Part shown: positions 16,767-25,414 of the stretch, piece by piece
Position numbering within the stretch: the first letter of the stretch is position 1
Layout: each line of letters starts with the position of its first letter
Origin: Microvirga arsenatis
Lineage (GTDB): Bacteria > Pseudomonadota > Alphaproteobacteria > Rhizobiales > Beijerinckiaceae
DNA length: 64,000 nt
NCBI RefSeq assembly: GCF_009910705.1
Contig: NZ_JAAAXJ010000006.1
Location: 186,001 to 250,000, forward strand
Direction: 5' to 3'
Position numbers and translations under genes: made by a program
The notes under the pieces: generated by a model
Told to the model about the DNA's origin: nothing
Databases searched by the model: none
The model's input: only the letters and a program-made list of their open reading frames with translations

Positions 16767-18899
16767 TCAAATCGTTAGGATTCCGGGCGCTTTAAGGAGA
16801 TCCTCGAAGTCCTTGGCAGGAACGGGGCGGCTGAACAGGTAGCCTTGTGCCTCATGGCAGCCTATGGCCTTGAGCCACTCCAGTTGCTGCGGTGTCTCCA
16901 CACCCTCCGCGATCATCTTGACGCCCAAACTTCCTGCAAGGCCACTGATGGCCCTGACGATTGCATCGTCCCGACTGTTGGTTGTCAGGCTTGAAATGAA
17001 TGACCGGTCGATCTTCAGCCTATCGACAGGAAAATTCTTGACATAGGTTAGCGAGGAATAGCCGATCCCGAAGTCGTCAACCGACACCTTGACGCCAAGC
17101 TTCTTGAGGCGGTTCAGGGTCTCTGTCGTTCGTCCTATATCGTCGAGGAGACTGCTCTCCGTCAGCTCAAGCTCGAGTTGGTCCGGCTCAAGACCGGTCT
17201 TTGCTAGTGTATCGGCGACTAACTGGACCAGATCCTGGCGCAGGAACTGAACCGGTGAGAGATTGACGGCGATGCGCATGGGGGGCAGACCGCGCTCACG
17301 CCAGACCATTGCCTGGGAGCAGGCTTCCCCTAGGACCCAAGCGCCGATCTCGACGATTAGGCCGCTTTCCTCTGCCAAGGGCAGGAAGACCGCAGGGGAC
17401 ACCAGCCCCACGCCCGGCTTGGACCAGCGCAACAGGGCTTCGGCGCCGACCATCTGGCCTGTCCGGAGGTCGATCTGCGGTTGATAGTGAAGTACGAGTT
17501 GCTCACGGCTCACTGCCTTGCGCAGATCCGTCTCGAGGATAAGATTGGGCTGCGCCGTAGCGTTCATCTCGGGGGAGTAGAATCTGAAAGTGTTGCGGCC
17601 GGCAGCCTTGGCGCGGTACATTGCCAAGTCGGCGAACTTGAGCAGCTTCTCGGCATCGGCGTCATCGTTGGGGCACAGTGCGATTCCGATCGTGCAGCCG
17701 ATCACGATCTCATGCCCATCGATGATGAAGGGAGTAGACAGCCTGGCAATCACGTCCTGAGCGAAAGCTTCTGCAGAATGAGATCCGTCGATGCTGGACT
17801 GCAGGATGATGAACTCGTCGCCAGAGATGCGTGCAACCATGTTTTTCTCAGTTGCCGCTTCGATCAATCTGCTGGTTACCTGCAGCAGCAACCTGTCGCC
17901 ACTCGAGTGACCGAAAGCGTCATTGACGGATTTGAACCGGTCAAGATCAACAAGGTGAAGAGCAAAGGGTTCTTTCCTGACAGTCAGTTCGAACTGCACA
18001 CGCTCGTGGAGCATTCTTCGGTTAGGAAGATCCGTCAGAGGATCGTGATATGCGATATGCCGAAGGACAGCTTCAGCCTGCTTCCGCTCGGTGATATCGA
18101 TTGAGGTCGTCAGGATGCTGGTGACACTGCCGCTTGTGTCCCGCATAGGTGTCTTTGTTGTCAGGAACATGCGACGGGTGCCGCTCTGATCGACGAGATC
18201 CTCCTCGAACGCAACCTGAGCTCTAGGCTTTTCAAAGAGAGCCTGATCAACCTTATCGGCGTAGTCTCGCTTGTTGCTTATGAGGACGTCGGCCAGTTTT
18301 TGCCCGAGCAGGCTCGTGGGGTCGGCATCGGCAAAACTGGCGTAGTGAGCGTTGACGAAGATTGCTCGCCCTTCACGATCAGTCGCGCTGACCATTGCAG
18401 GAATCGTATCGATCACCTGCGCGAGAGCCTCCTGACTGCTACGGATCAACTCCTCGTGGGAGCGCTCCTTGCGACGAAGCTCCTGTTCCAGCAGGATTGC
18501 CCTGTCCTTGATATAACGCTGGTGGCGGGAGAGCTTGAGCAGGTTTCTTGCTCGCGTCACGAACTCACAGTGATCGACGGGTGAACTGATGAAATCGGTA
18601 GCACCTGCCTCCAAGGCACGAAGACGGAAGGTTCTATCATCATAGGCAGTGATTACGATGATCGGAACATCGGTACCGTTGATGCTGTTGCGCACGTGCT
18701 GCGTAAAGGCCGCGCCGTCGAGCTCCGGCATTCGATAGTCGGTGACAATCAGATCGGGATCGTTGCTCTCAAGCCAGGTCAAAGCCTCGACCGGCCGGCT
18801 AAGAGCCTTCACGGTAATGCCTTCCTCGATCGACAAGGCCAAGCGGGAGAAGATGTTACGATTTGTACTCCGGTCATCAACGATCAGAACGAGTGCCAT
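16767..18899 (-). CDS. RpfG-like receiver fused to PAS-GGDEF-EAL
   Basis: 710 residues; GGGGGGAGC precedes the ATG. The receiver (1-125) has phospho-acceptor D54 in VTDYRMPELDG, and its linker (ALEAG..DF..P, NLLKL, RAILLEQEL) resembles RpfG closely. The usual switch lysine is replaced by Ser (SSP at 105-107). A PAS domain follows (about 155-275). The GGDEF domain has SGDEF (359-363) without a preceding RxxD, so cyclase activity is uncertain. The EAL domain has EALLRW (487-492), ELTESS, VDDFGIGYSS and KIDRSF, the full set for c-di-GMP hydrolysis. It occupies the position of rpfG, upstream of the rpfC-like gene. In place of an HD-GYP phosphodiesterase the output is EAL, so the same chemistry may be achieved by another domain. 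Confidence 0.88.
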   Translation of the reverse strand: MALVLIVDDRSTNRNIFSRLALSIEEGITVKALSRPVEALTWLESNDPDLIVTDYRMPELDGAAFTQHVRNSINGTDVPIIVITAYDDRTFRLRALEAGATDFISSPVDHCEFVTRARNLLKLSRHQRYIKDRAILLEQELRRKERSHEELIRSSQEALAQVIDTIPAMVSATDREGRAIFVNAHYASFADADPTSLLGQKLADVLISNKRDYADKVDQALFEKPRAQVAFEEDLVDQSGTRRMFLTTKTPMRDTSGSVTSILTTSIDITERKQAEAVLRHIAYHDPLTDLPNRRMLHERVQFELTVRKEPFALHLVDLDRFKSVNDAFGHSSGDRLLLQVTSRLIEAATEKNMVARISGDEFIILQSSIDGSHSAEAFAQDVIARLSTPFIIDGHEIVIGCTIGIALCPNDDADAEKLLKFADLAMYRAKAAGRNTFRFYSPEMNATAQPNLILETDLRKAVSREQLVLHYQPQIDLRTGQMVGAEALLRWSKPGVGLVSPAVFLPLAEESGLIVEIGAWVLGEACSQAMVWRERGLPPMRIAVNLSPVQFLRQDLVQLVADTLAKTGLEPDQLELELTESSLLDDIGRTTETLNRLKKLGVKVSVDDFGIGYSSLTYVKNFPVDRLKIDRSFISSLTTNSRDDAIVRAISGLAGSLGVKMIAEGVETPQQLEWLKAIGCHEAQGYLFSRPVPAKDFEDLLKAPGILTI

Positions 18900-19425
18900 G
18901 CTCCCCCCCGGGCGTGGATACTCCTAGTCATATCAGAGATCGCGAGATTATCGCGGGCTGTTGATGAGACTTGCCGGAACTATACACCAGTGAATTATCC
19001 TGCTTATCGTGTTCGCCTCTATGGGTAAGATAATCGTTAATAAGGTAACGTTAGGTAATAAATACTGGCTGAAGTGACATATATATCCTTAACCAATCCT
19101 TGTATTTTGCTTTCAATCTCACCCGAGAGCCAGGATCGAGTTATTAAGTTGCAGCATCCTAAGATGGGTCGACACGGTTGCTGTCTCTCGCGAGGGCAAC
19201 TCCTGTGCCAAATGTGTTAAGGCAGGCCGTACACGCTGAGGCAGGGGCAATTCCATAAAGCTTCACCCTCAGCTTGGCATAGCATAGCTTAAGGGCCGAG
19301 GCGCATAGCCAGCCGCAAAGAAGATATGAGGAAATGTAAAAGATTTAGAAGCGGGCGGTGAGCGCCCTGCAAGTGCCATGGCTGAGATTGAACAGCCGAG
19401 CAAGTTCAAGTCCCTGAATGTGCAC
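18900..19425. other. Intergenic region without recognised genes
   Basis: About 525 nt with no long frame and no ribosome-site-supported small gene. The end near 18,900 must hold the promoter of the rpfG-position/rpfC operon, and AT-rich stretches occur around 19,020-19,100. Nothing else was recognised. Confidence 0.5.
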
Positions 19426-20292
19426 CTATTGGAGTGCTATAACCAATCCAGCCGCGTTGAGATGGCATCGCACCTGTGATTGGCGGGCCTGACGGATGAC
19501 GCCTCGCGAGTAGATAACCTGTACCTTCAATATAGCTGCAAGCCCGCCACCTCTTGTTCTGCTCGCCCGGCCAGTTTCCACGGCGTTCACTCCGATTGCG
19601 CCGTATGGAAGCGCCGCTGTCATGATGGAAGAGCGACAGACCTGAACGATGGGGCTCGAGAGCCTTCCCCGAGGGGTAAAAGGTTGAACCGTGCTCGCCG
19701 TCTCCGTACCAGATGCTTCAAAATGTGGGATCAACGTGGAGGGTAGACCCAATCTTGTAGAGTTTCCCTGCGTGGACGGTGAAAGGGAAGCCGGTCTTGA
19801 GATGCTGCCGATCATCCCAATTGTGCCTGCTCGCGGACTGCCCGGATAGCCCACAGGGTTACTTGCGGTCGAGGATGCTCTCCCAGGCGTTCCAAGGCTG
19901 CTGCTAGGGGGCTCGCGTGCTGCAGAGCCATTCAGGCCGTTAGCTCTGCTTTCATGGCTCGGACCACCCGCAGCGGAGCCTCCATTGCTCTTCTCACCGC
20001 TATTTCCGTGATTGCCTCGACCCCCATCTGCGGAACTGCGGCTGCCCGGGCTTCCGCCATCTCCGTTTCTGCCTCCTCTGCCTCCTCCTTCATCACTGCC
20101 GCGCTCACTTTGTCCAGGCTCTCCCTCCTTACCTTCTCCATTGCCGCGGCCACCCTTTTCCCCGCCTTTGTCATTCCCGCCGCTATTACCGTGCTCGCCA
20201 CCCTTGCCATTGCCTTCTCCGCCTTTAGCAAAGCAGGGATTGATCGCAAGCAATGCTACCACAGCAATGGAGATGAATGATGTTGGGCGCAT
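19426..20292 (-). CDS. Gly-rich exported low-complexity protein
   Basis: 288 residues from ATG 20292, which has a strong ribosome site (TAGGAGAAATC). The start gives a signal peptide MRPTSFISIAVVALLAINPC ending at CFA-KGG. Residues 24-110 are almost entirely G, N, E, K, S and D, a disordered hydrophilic segment. The C-terminal half is Ser/Pro/Thr-rich with two cysteines at most and no known domain. A proline-rich open frame exists on the other strand, but this one has the start signals and signal peptide. The function is unknown; a surface, matrix or cell-wall-associated role is possible. It lies next to a coiled-coil membrane protein and a subtilase. Confidence 0.6.
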   Translation of the reverse strand: MRPTSFISIAVVALLAINPCFAKGGEGNGKGGEHGNSGGNDKGGEKGGRGNGEGKEGEPGQSERGSDEGGGRGGRNGDGGSPGSRSSADGGRGNHGNSGEKSNGGSAAGGPSHESRANGLNGSAAREPPSSSLGTPGRASSTASNPVGYPGSPRAGTIGMIGSISRPASLSPSTQGNSTRLGLPSTLIPHFEASGTETASTVQPFTPRGRLSSPIVQVCRSSIMTAALPYGAIGVNAVETGRASRTRGGGLAAILKVQVIYSRGVIRQARQSQVRCHLNAAGLVIALQ

Positions 20293-20433
20293 GATTTCTC
20301 CTAAAGCCATTTATGGATACAGAGATGTGCTTGCACTTATTGAGCCCCTTTTGTCAGAACTTGCCAGCCCGTGCGGCTTCCGGACTGCCTGTATGACCAA
20401 ACGCACTGCCACCTTTGAATCCGAGCGCTCAAT

Positions 20434-21732
20434 TCACCATAGGTCGGCATCAGGCAGCAGAGCTCGTGGCAAGTTGAGCGGACTGGGACTATCAATGATG
20501 AAGATGTCGTGGGTGATCACTCGCTGTCGCTGGCTAGGCCTAGAACCCACGTTGCCTGAAATTCGGGGTACCTGGCTTGACGCTTGTCGCTCTAGCTTTC
20601 CTTCTCTTGCAGGCGCAGAAGCAACACGCTGCTTCCTAACGGGAGACAGTGAACCTGTCGCACTAACCTCCGGCTTCGAACTCTGATCCGAGGCTCGAGG
20701 CGATGCTTTCTCAATTGGGACAGAGATCTTGATCCTACTCTTCTGCGGAGACACTCGAACTCCGTCACTGGTTCGACCTGACGGAAGTGCACGCCCTGGA
20801 TCGGATAACGGGCGACCCAGGGAGCCAGTTGCTGTCGGGAGCTCGCGCCTTTCGAGTGCCGGCCGAGTTGAAGTCCGAGGCAGTGTTTGATCATCAGCAT
20901 TGGAGTTCATCTTGATGGCGTCGGCCGGGGTGGCAAGTCGAGCATTGACTGCAGCTAGTCTCTCGAGGGCGGAAGCCACATTTCTCTTTTCCCGGTCCGC
21001 TGTTTCCTGAGCCTCCCTGAGGCTCGCTCTCAGGGTTTCGAGCTCCTGTTTTGCCTCAGCAATTGCCAGGCTAGCAGTTTCCACCTGCCGAGCCTCCTTA
21101 GCGGCTGCCCATTGCCGCTGAAAAATGATCCCATCGTTTGCTGCTCTCAGTTCCTCAAGGGCCGAGGACGCTTTTTCCTTTTCCCTCTCTGCAGTTCGCT
21201 GAGCCTTTTCGGCGCTCACCCTCAAGCTTGCGACTTCCTCCTCCAGGCGGGCAGCTTTGAAGCGCGCATTTTCAGCCTGCTCGGCTGCAAGGACCTGTCG
21301 TTCTCTCAAGCCTGTAAGCTGCTCTTGCAACTCCGAAATCTGACGCTGAGCCAGATCTGCTCGATCTCTTTCACGTTCCATGGCCGCTTCCAGCGCCGCG
21401 GCTTTCACCTCGCCCTCATGAAGGCCATCGGGGGAACTCTCCAGTGCAAGCAAAGGCAAGCTCTGCCATGCAGCCTGAAATGCGGGGTACAACAGGGATG
21501 AAGCTGCCTCAGACCGTCGAGGTTCCGTCGTTACCTGGAGTTCAACATCCCGCACCTGGCGCTCACCCTCCGTCATACGTTGCCCATCTGCCAAGCCAGG
21601 CAACATGATCACAGTCATGCCTGTAGCCAACAATGCACCAGCCGCACTCCAGCACCACCTACTCTTGAATGTGTGCTGAACAGACTCCCCGAAGCGGGAC
21701 TTGAGGGGATTGTGGGTGGTTTGCCAAGTCAT
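20434..21732 (-). CDS. Membrane-anchored coiled-coil protein of unknown function
   Basis: 432 residues starting MTWQTTHNPLKSRFGESVQH, with AAGGA ahead of the ATG. One membrane segment lies at about 28-48 (WSAAGALLATGMTVIMLPGL). Residues 108-270 are a long heptad-type coiled coil rich in A, E, R, Q and L, with internally similar AEREKEKASSALEELRA / ADREKRNVASALERLAA units. The rest is a basic, Ser/Pro/Arg-rich tail ending in a hydrophobic DIFIIDSPSPLNLP. This suggests a protein anchored in the inner membrane and projecting a coil. No family was recognised. Confidence 0.7.
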   Translation of the reverse strand: MTWQTTHNPLKSRFGESVQHTFKSRWCWSAAGALLATGMTVIMLPGLADGQRMTEGERQVRDVELQVTTEPRRSEAASSLLYPAFQAAWQSLPLLALESSPDGLHEGEVKAAALEAAMERERDRADLAQRQISELQEQLTGLRERQVLAAEQAENARFKAARLEEEVASLRVSAEKAQRTAEREKEKASSALEELRAANDGIIFQRQWAAAKEARQVETASLAIAEAKQELETLRASLREAQETADREKRNVASALERLAAVNARLATPADAIKMNSNADDQTLPRTSTRPALERRELPTATGSLGRPLSDPGRALPSGRTSDGVRVSPQKSRIKISVPIEKASPRASDQSSKPEVSATGSLSPVRKQRVASAPAREGKLERQASSQVPRISGNVGSRPSQRQRVITHDIFIIDSPSPLNLPRALLPDADLW

Positions 21733-22080
21733 AAGAAAATCCTTGGTCTATGATTGTCGCAACGCTTGTCGGTTCCCGATTGACGAAATGCTCGTGGCGT
21801 TGATGACTTGGAAGGAATGCCTTCTACGGACAGCGACCTATCACTGATCCGTAATGTGGCTTCTTCATGCAGCATCGATGGAAAATAGGGAGGATGATCC
21901 TTTTGGCCCTTCAGCTCGCCTTTGAACACGCTTTGAGCGGCAAGTGATGCTTGGGTCAGGCGCAAGGACCAGAGTCCTAGGCGCAGCCTGCTAGCTGCGA
22001 TCGAGAGCAGTCGAGCAATAGTAAAGCTTCAACGTCTCAAGTGAGCCCAGTTGCGACTGGCTTCTGGAGCGCCGGCGCGA
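21733..22080. other. Intergenic region without recognised genes
   Basis: Nearly 350 nt between the subtilase stop and the coiled-coil gene start on the same strand. A 78-codon frame here shows no family resemblance. Nothing functional was recognised beyond the presumed promoter of the coiled-coil gene. Confidence 0.5.
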
Positions 22081-23715
22081 TCACCTCGTCCGGGGATGAG
22101 ACGAAGGAAGATCCAGGCGTCCTTTGCCGCTGCGCTGGTGCGAGGGAGCGGCAGGAGTTCCCGCAGGATGGTTGGCTTCATCCTGCGTCGCCTTAGCCTG
22201 CACGCTTGCCCGATTCCCCAGGTTTCCGGAAGCGAGTTCAAGTGCGCACCACCTCGCAACCTGAGGCGCTGCAGTGCTGGTTCCGCCTATGGCCACAACA
22301 GATCCACTGCGCGTCCCTGCCGCGAGGATGCCGCGCCGCACGCGCGAGTCCTCGCTGACAGCCACTGCATCGGGGCTTCGCGGCGTGGAGCCCATCGATC
22401 CCGCTACTCCGGCGGCAGAATATTTCGCGGCGACCATCTCGTCCCTCAAGTAGCCTCCAATGACGATCGGATACTCGCCTGTCGCTATGCCATTGACGGT
22501 TCCTTCTCGCCGCACCACACAACCAGGGTCGTCCACCTCGTTATCACGTCCAGCATGATCATAACGCTCATAGCAGGGTTCATCGAAGTGTGACTGCCGA
22601 CCTTTGGTGGGAAAGCCATAAAGTGAGTCATCCCTTTGGATCCAGGCCTGAGGAATGTCTTTGCGACTCAGCATCAAGTTCTTGATTTCCAGAGTCCAAG
22701 TTCCACAGGGCGCAAGTGGCTTGCTGGGGTCGAGGTGGAATGTCGGTGCCAACGCGATCATGAATATGCCGCGCTGGGAGGCTGGCGCTATCGAATATGA
22801 CGCCTTTGCATAAACCCGATTTCCGGGCCCCCATCGCACGGCCCCAATCGTCTCGTCTATAGTGCGACTTTCGCCGGTCGGAGACGTGATCCTTATCTGT
22901 ATGCGGCTGTCGACAGATCCGGCGTTGCGGGCTGGCATCCAGATCTCGATAAAGCTTGGCGTCTGGTCGTCTGGCAGGACTCGCCAACGGAGCGTCCTGG
23001 TTTGGCCTCTGCGCTGGAAGGAAAGCTGAGCATGACACCGCGACAGATAGCTGTTTCCTGCGGGAAGTGTCACTTGAAGCGAAACGCCCCGGGCAGCGCA
23101 CTTTGCGACGATGTTGTCGATCGCGCGCTCCAAGTTCAGCGTTCCATCGTGAGGTCCTGCCAGCCGGCCGTAGCTCAGATTGATGACCACCGGCAGGTGC
23201 GGCAACCCACGTTCCTTTGAGATTGCTGCAGTGCAGGCCAGGATGTACGTGATTGCATCGAACACATAGGGGTAAAGCCCTGCGCCGGAGGTCGCCGCCG
23301 TTACTCGTGTCGGAAGCTGGACGCATATGATGATGTTTTCAGGTTGCGCTTGCCCCGGTTCGAACCCACAGGCCAAATCCATGACATGTGTCCCATGGGA
23401 GGCTCTCCAAGCGGCGGACTTATGGCCGTATTGTCGGAAGTCGATCAGTCCTGCCTTGCGATAGATGAGGTCTTCGTCGACAGCACCGGCCCGCGTGCAC
23501 TCAACCAGGAGAAGATCGATCTCTGCCTTTCGAAGTTCACGGCCATAGGGTACTGGCGGCGGCGCTCCCTTGGGAGTGCCATCCTGGATCCAGCAATTCT
23601 CTACGCGGGTTTCGACTTGATGATTGACAACTTTCCTGAAGCGCTCATGAGCAAAGCATAGACCGTCATCGATCACTCCAACGACGACTGGTGTCGGTGC
23701 CGATGACGCATTCAT
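22081..23715 (-). CDS. Subtilisin-like serine protease (S8 family)
   Basis: 544 residues. The catalytic triad is readable: D16 in GVIDDGL, H107 in SHGTHVMD and S480 in GGTSTAAP, with the oxyanion-hole Asn N221 in LPAGNSY. There is no signal peptide, and Asp sits only 16 residues from the start, so there is no N-terminal propeptide and the enzyme is probably cytosolic or exported by an unusual route. A roughly 250-residue insertion separates the oxyanion Asn from Ser and has beta-rich character (about 240-345). The start codon overlaps the end of the upstream small gene by 4 nt, so translation is coupled. The upstream gene product may be its inhibitor, chaperone or substrate. Confidence 0.85.
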   Translation of the reverse strand: MNASSAPTPVVVGVIDDGLCFAHERFRKVVNHQVETRVENCWIQDGTPKGAPPPVPYGRELRKAEIDLLLVECTRAGAVDEDLIYRKAGLIDFRQYGHKSAAWRASHGTHVMDLACGFEPGQAQPENIIICVQLPTRVTAATSGAGLYPYVFDAITYILACTAAISKERGLPHLPVVINLSYGRLAGPHDGTLNLERAIDNIVAKCAARGVSLQVTLPAGNSYLSRCHAQLSFQRRGQTRTLRWRVLPDDQTPSFIEIWMPARNAGSVDSRIQIRITSPTGESRTIDETIGAVRWGPGNRVYAKASYSIAPASQRGIFMIALAPTFHLDPSKPLAPCGTWTLEIKNLMLSRKDIPQAWIQRDDSLYGFPTKGRQSHFDEPCYERYDHAGRDNEVDDPGCVVRREGTVNGIATGEYPIVIGGYLRDEMVAAKYSAAGVAGSMGSTPRSPDAVAVSEDSRVRRGILAAGTRSGSVVAIGGTSTAAPQVARWCALELASGNLGNRASVQAKATQDEANHPAGTPAAPSHQRSGKGRLDLPSSHPRTR

Positions 23716-24143
23716 GGCTGCCTCTCTCGCGAGGATGCGGACTGCGCATCAGGAGAGAAAGTCTCCTGATCCAAGGGGAGACCAAGGCTGATGTCGCTGA
23801 TGAGACTGCGAAGCTTTGCATTCTTCTTAAGGATCGGGAAGAAGTCTTCCAGAATCATGGCGGTGCAATAGGGGGAAGCAAAATCTGCGGCAGGAGATTC
23901 GGTGTAAAGAGATGGCACGCGAACCAGATGCTGCCACCTTTTCCGATCTTCCTCGCTGTCGATGAACAGAATGCCAGACGCAAAGTCCCTCGCGTCGATC
24001 CCGTTCAGCATGATGAGGGCTGGGATCCAATCGGATGGCTGTTCAGGATTGAAGTAGTAGGATCGTCCTGGCCCAAACGCCCAGTCGATGTATGGATCGA
24101 GAACGTCGGGCTCCCGTTCGTCAGTAGGTTCATCAGCGGGCAT
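23712..24143 (-). CDS. Small protein translationally coupled to the subtilase
   Basis: 143 acidic residues starting MPADEPTDEREPDVLDPYID. It overlaps the subtilase start by 4 nt and lies about 35 nt after the PAP2 gene. It is enriched in aromatic and acidic residues (YIDWAFGPGRSYYFNPE) and has an alpha-helical C-terminal half (ILEDFFPILKKNAKLRSLISDI). No signal peptide or known domain was seen. Coupling and order suggest a dedicated partner of the protease, for example an inhibitor or external propeptide substitute since the protease lacks its own. That is inference. Confidence 0.6.
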   Translation of the reverse strand: MPADEPTDEREPDVLDPYIDWAFGPGRSYYFNPEQPSDWIPALIMLNGIDARDFASGILFIDSEEDRKRWQHLVRVPSLYTESPAADFASPYCTAMILEDFFPILKKNAKLRSLISDISLGLPLDQETFSPDAQSASSRERQP

Positions 24144-24178
24144 CGAGAACTCTCGCGAACTTGATTGGATGCTTCAGT

Positions 24179-25390
24179 TCAGACCCATTCGCTCTTGGCT
24201 TTGCCCCAGAGCCAAACCAGGGAAGGACTGGGGGACTGTACCTGGGCGCCGACGCTGGCGATGTAGCCGGGCAGGGGCTGTTTGGGCCCGGGAACCGTCT
24301 CGTCAAACAATTCAGACCAGTAGAAATCTCCGTCATTGGGGGGAGCTCCTCCCGCAGTAGGGTCCGGAAACTGTGCGCTGTCGAACGTGAAGGCCTGGTA
24401 GGACCCCGTGTTGCGGCAGAGATTCAGAAAATACTGTCCAAGCGTCAGCCCGAGAAAGGCACCGGCCGCGCTATCGATGGGAAAATGCACACCGGCTATC
24501 GTTCTGTTGACGGCCACGCGGGCTGCCACCCGCATCAGCTGCGTGCCCCAACTCGTATGTCCATAGGGTGGGTTGGGCGATACCGGATTGGGGGGCAGGC
24601 TTCGAGACGCCCGCAGCAAGCCCCACAGGACCAAGGCTGCCATGAACGACTCCGTCGCATGTCCGCTTGGATAGCTGCCATGTGACGGCGTGAGAATCAT
24701 CGGCTGCACCTGCGGTGAGAACTCGTTGGGGCGCCGACAGGCGAATGCATGCTTGAGGCGCATCTCTGCGAAATTTGCCAAACGGAGTGCCGCAGCCAGG
24801 AGTTCGAAGGTCCATGGCGTCCGAGATGGGTGCAGGAAGGCGATCGAGGACAGGAAGGTAAGAGCTCCTCCCGTCTGCGACAGGATTTCAGATGCGCGAT
24901 CACCTCGGAGATCCGCATACCGATCCAAGAAGACGAGTTGCTTCTTGAACATGTTCTCGGTTGGGCGGGTGATCGTCACCAAAGGGCGGTAGGCGATCTG
25001 AGCTCCGGTGGTGTCGAGGTGGGATAGCGCCATGCTGCCGGCTGCGGGCTTGCTGAATCCCAGTTTCGAGAGGAGTTCGAAGTCGATGATGCTTGCTCGA
25101 ACCCAAGGCTCCCAACGTTCCAGATTGGCGGGATGATCGGGATCGAGCGGGCGGGGCGTGGCGCCCGGAGGCGCCCAGCTTCCAACGATCCCGTCACGGG
25201 TGCGGATCAGTGCTTCGGCTGAAGCGGGCGAGTTCATGCCTGCAAGACCGCCGAGACCACCCAAGCCTCCAAGTCCTCCAAGTCCTCCAAGTCCTCCCAG
25301 GCCGCCCAGCCCGCCCAGACCTCCGAGGCCTCCAAGACCTCCTAAACCGCCGAGCCCCCCGAGGCCGCCTGTATATGACTCGAATGCCAT
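24179..25390 (-). CDS. PAP2 / vanadium-haloperoxidase-superfamily enzyme with N-terminal GGL repeats
   Basis: 403 residues; GAGGGTCTT precedes the ATG. After seven residues come 14 exact GGL tripeptides (8-49). The catalytic part carries all three acid-phosphatase/haloperoxidase motifs: K-x6-RP (K213-P221), PSGH (241-244) and R-x5-H-x3-D (R296, H302, D306; Asn replaces the usual Ser before Arg). The layout and length match bacterial vanadium-dependent-haloperoxidase-like proteins that often act as phosphatases. No signal peptide precedes the repeats. It is followed closely by the small gene and subtilase and lies just beyond a class III cyclase, suggesting one transcription unit. Substrate and metal dependence cannot be decided from sequence. 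Confidence 0.82.
   Translation of the reverse strand: MAFESYTGGLGGLGGLGGLGGLGGLGGLGGLGGLGGLGGLGGLGGLGGLAGMNSPASAEALIRTRDGIVGSWAPPGATPRPLDPDHPANLERWEPWVRASIIDFELLSKLGFSKPAAGSMALSHLDTTGAQIAYRPLVTITRPTENMFKKQLVFLDRYADLRGDRASEILSQTGGALTFLSSIAFLHPSRTPWTFELLAAALRLANFAEMRLKHAFACRRPNEFSPQVQPMILTPSHGSYPSGHATESFMAALVLWGLLRASRSLPPNPVSPNPPYGHTSWGTQLMRVAARVAVNRTIAGVHFPIDSAAGAFLGLTLGQYFLNLCRNTGSYQAFTFDSAQFPDPTAGGAPPNDGDFYWSELFDETVPGPKQPLPGYIASVGAQVQSPSPSLVWLWGKAKSEWV
25244..25369 (-). repeat. 14 tandem 9-bp repeats encoding (GGL)14
   Basis: Each 9-nt unit encodes Gly-Gly-Leu. The third codon positions vary gradually along the array, and several consecutive identical units (reading TCCTCCAAG on the plus strand) occur near 25,270-25,300. 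This indicates recent slippage in one part of the array. It lies wholly inside the PAP2 gene. Confidence 0.92.
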
Positions 25391-25414
25391 AAGACCCTCA
25401 CCGCTGCAGTAAAC

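Noticed and set aside
20012..20686. Proline-rich plus-strand frame over the Gly-rich gene
   Set aside because: The complementary frame has a strong ribosome site and signal peptide; Pro-rich translation is the expected antisense of Gly-rich codons.
25244..25369. Short tandem repeat resembling a CRISPR or satellite
   Set aside because: The 9-nt units have no spacers and keep the reading frame of the PAP2 gene, so it is a coding repeat.
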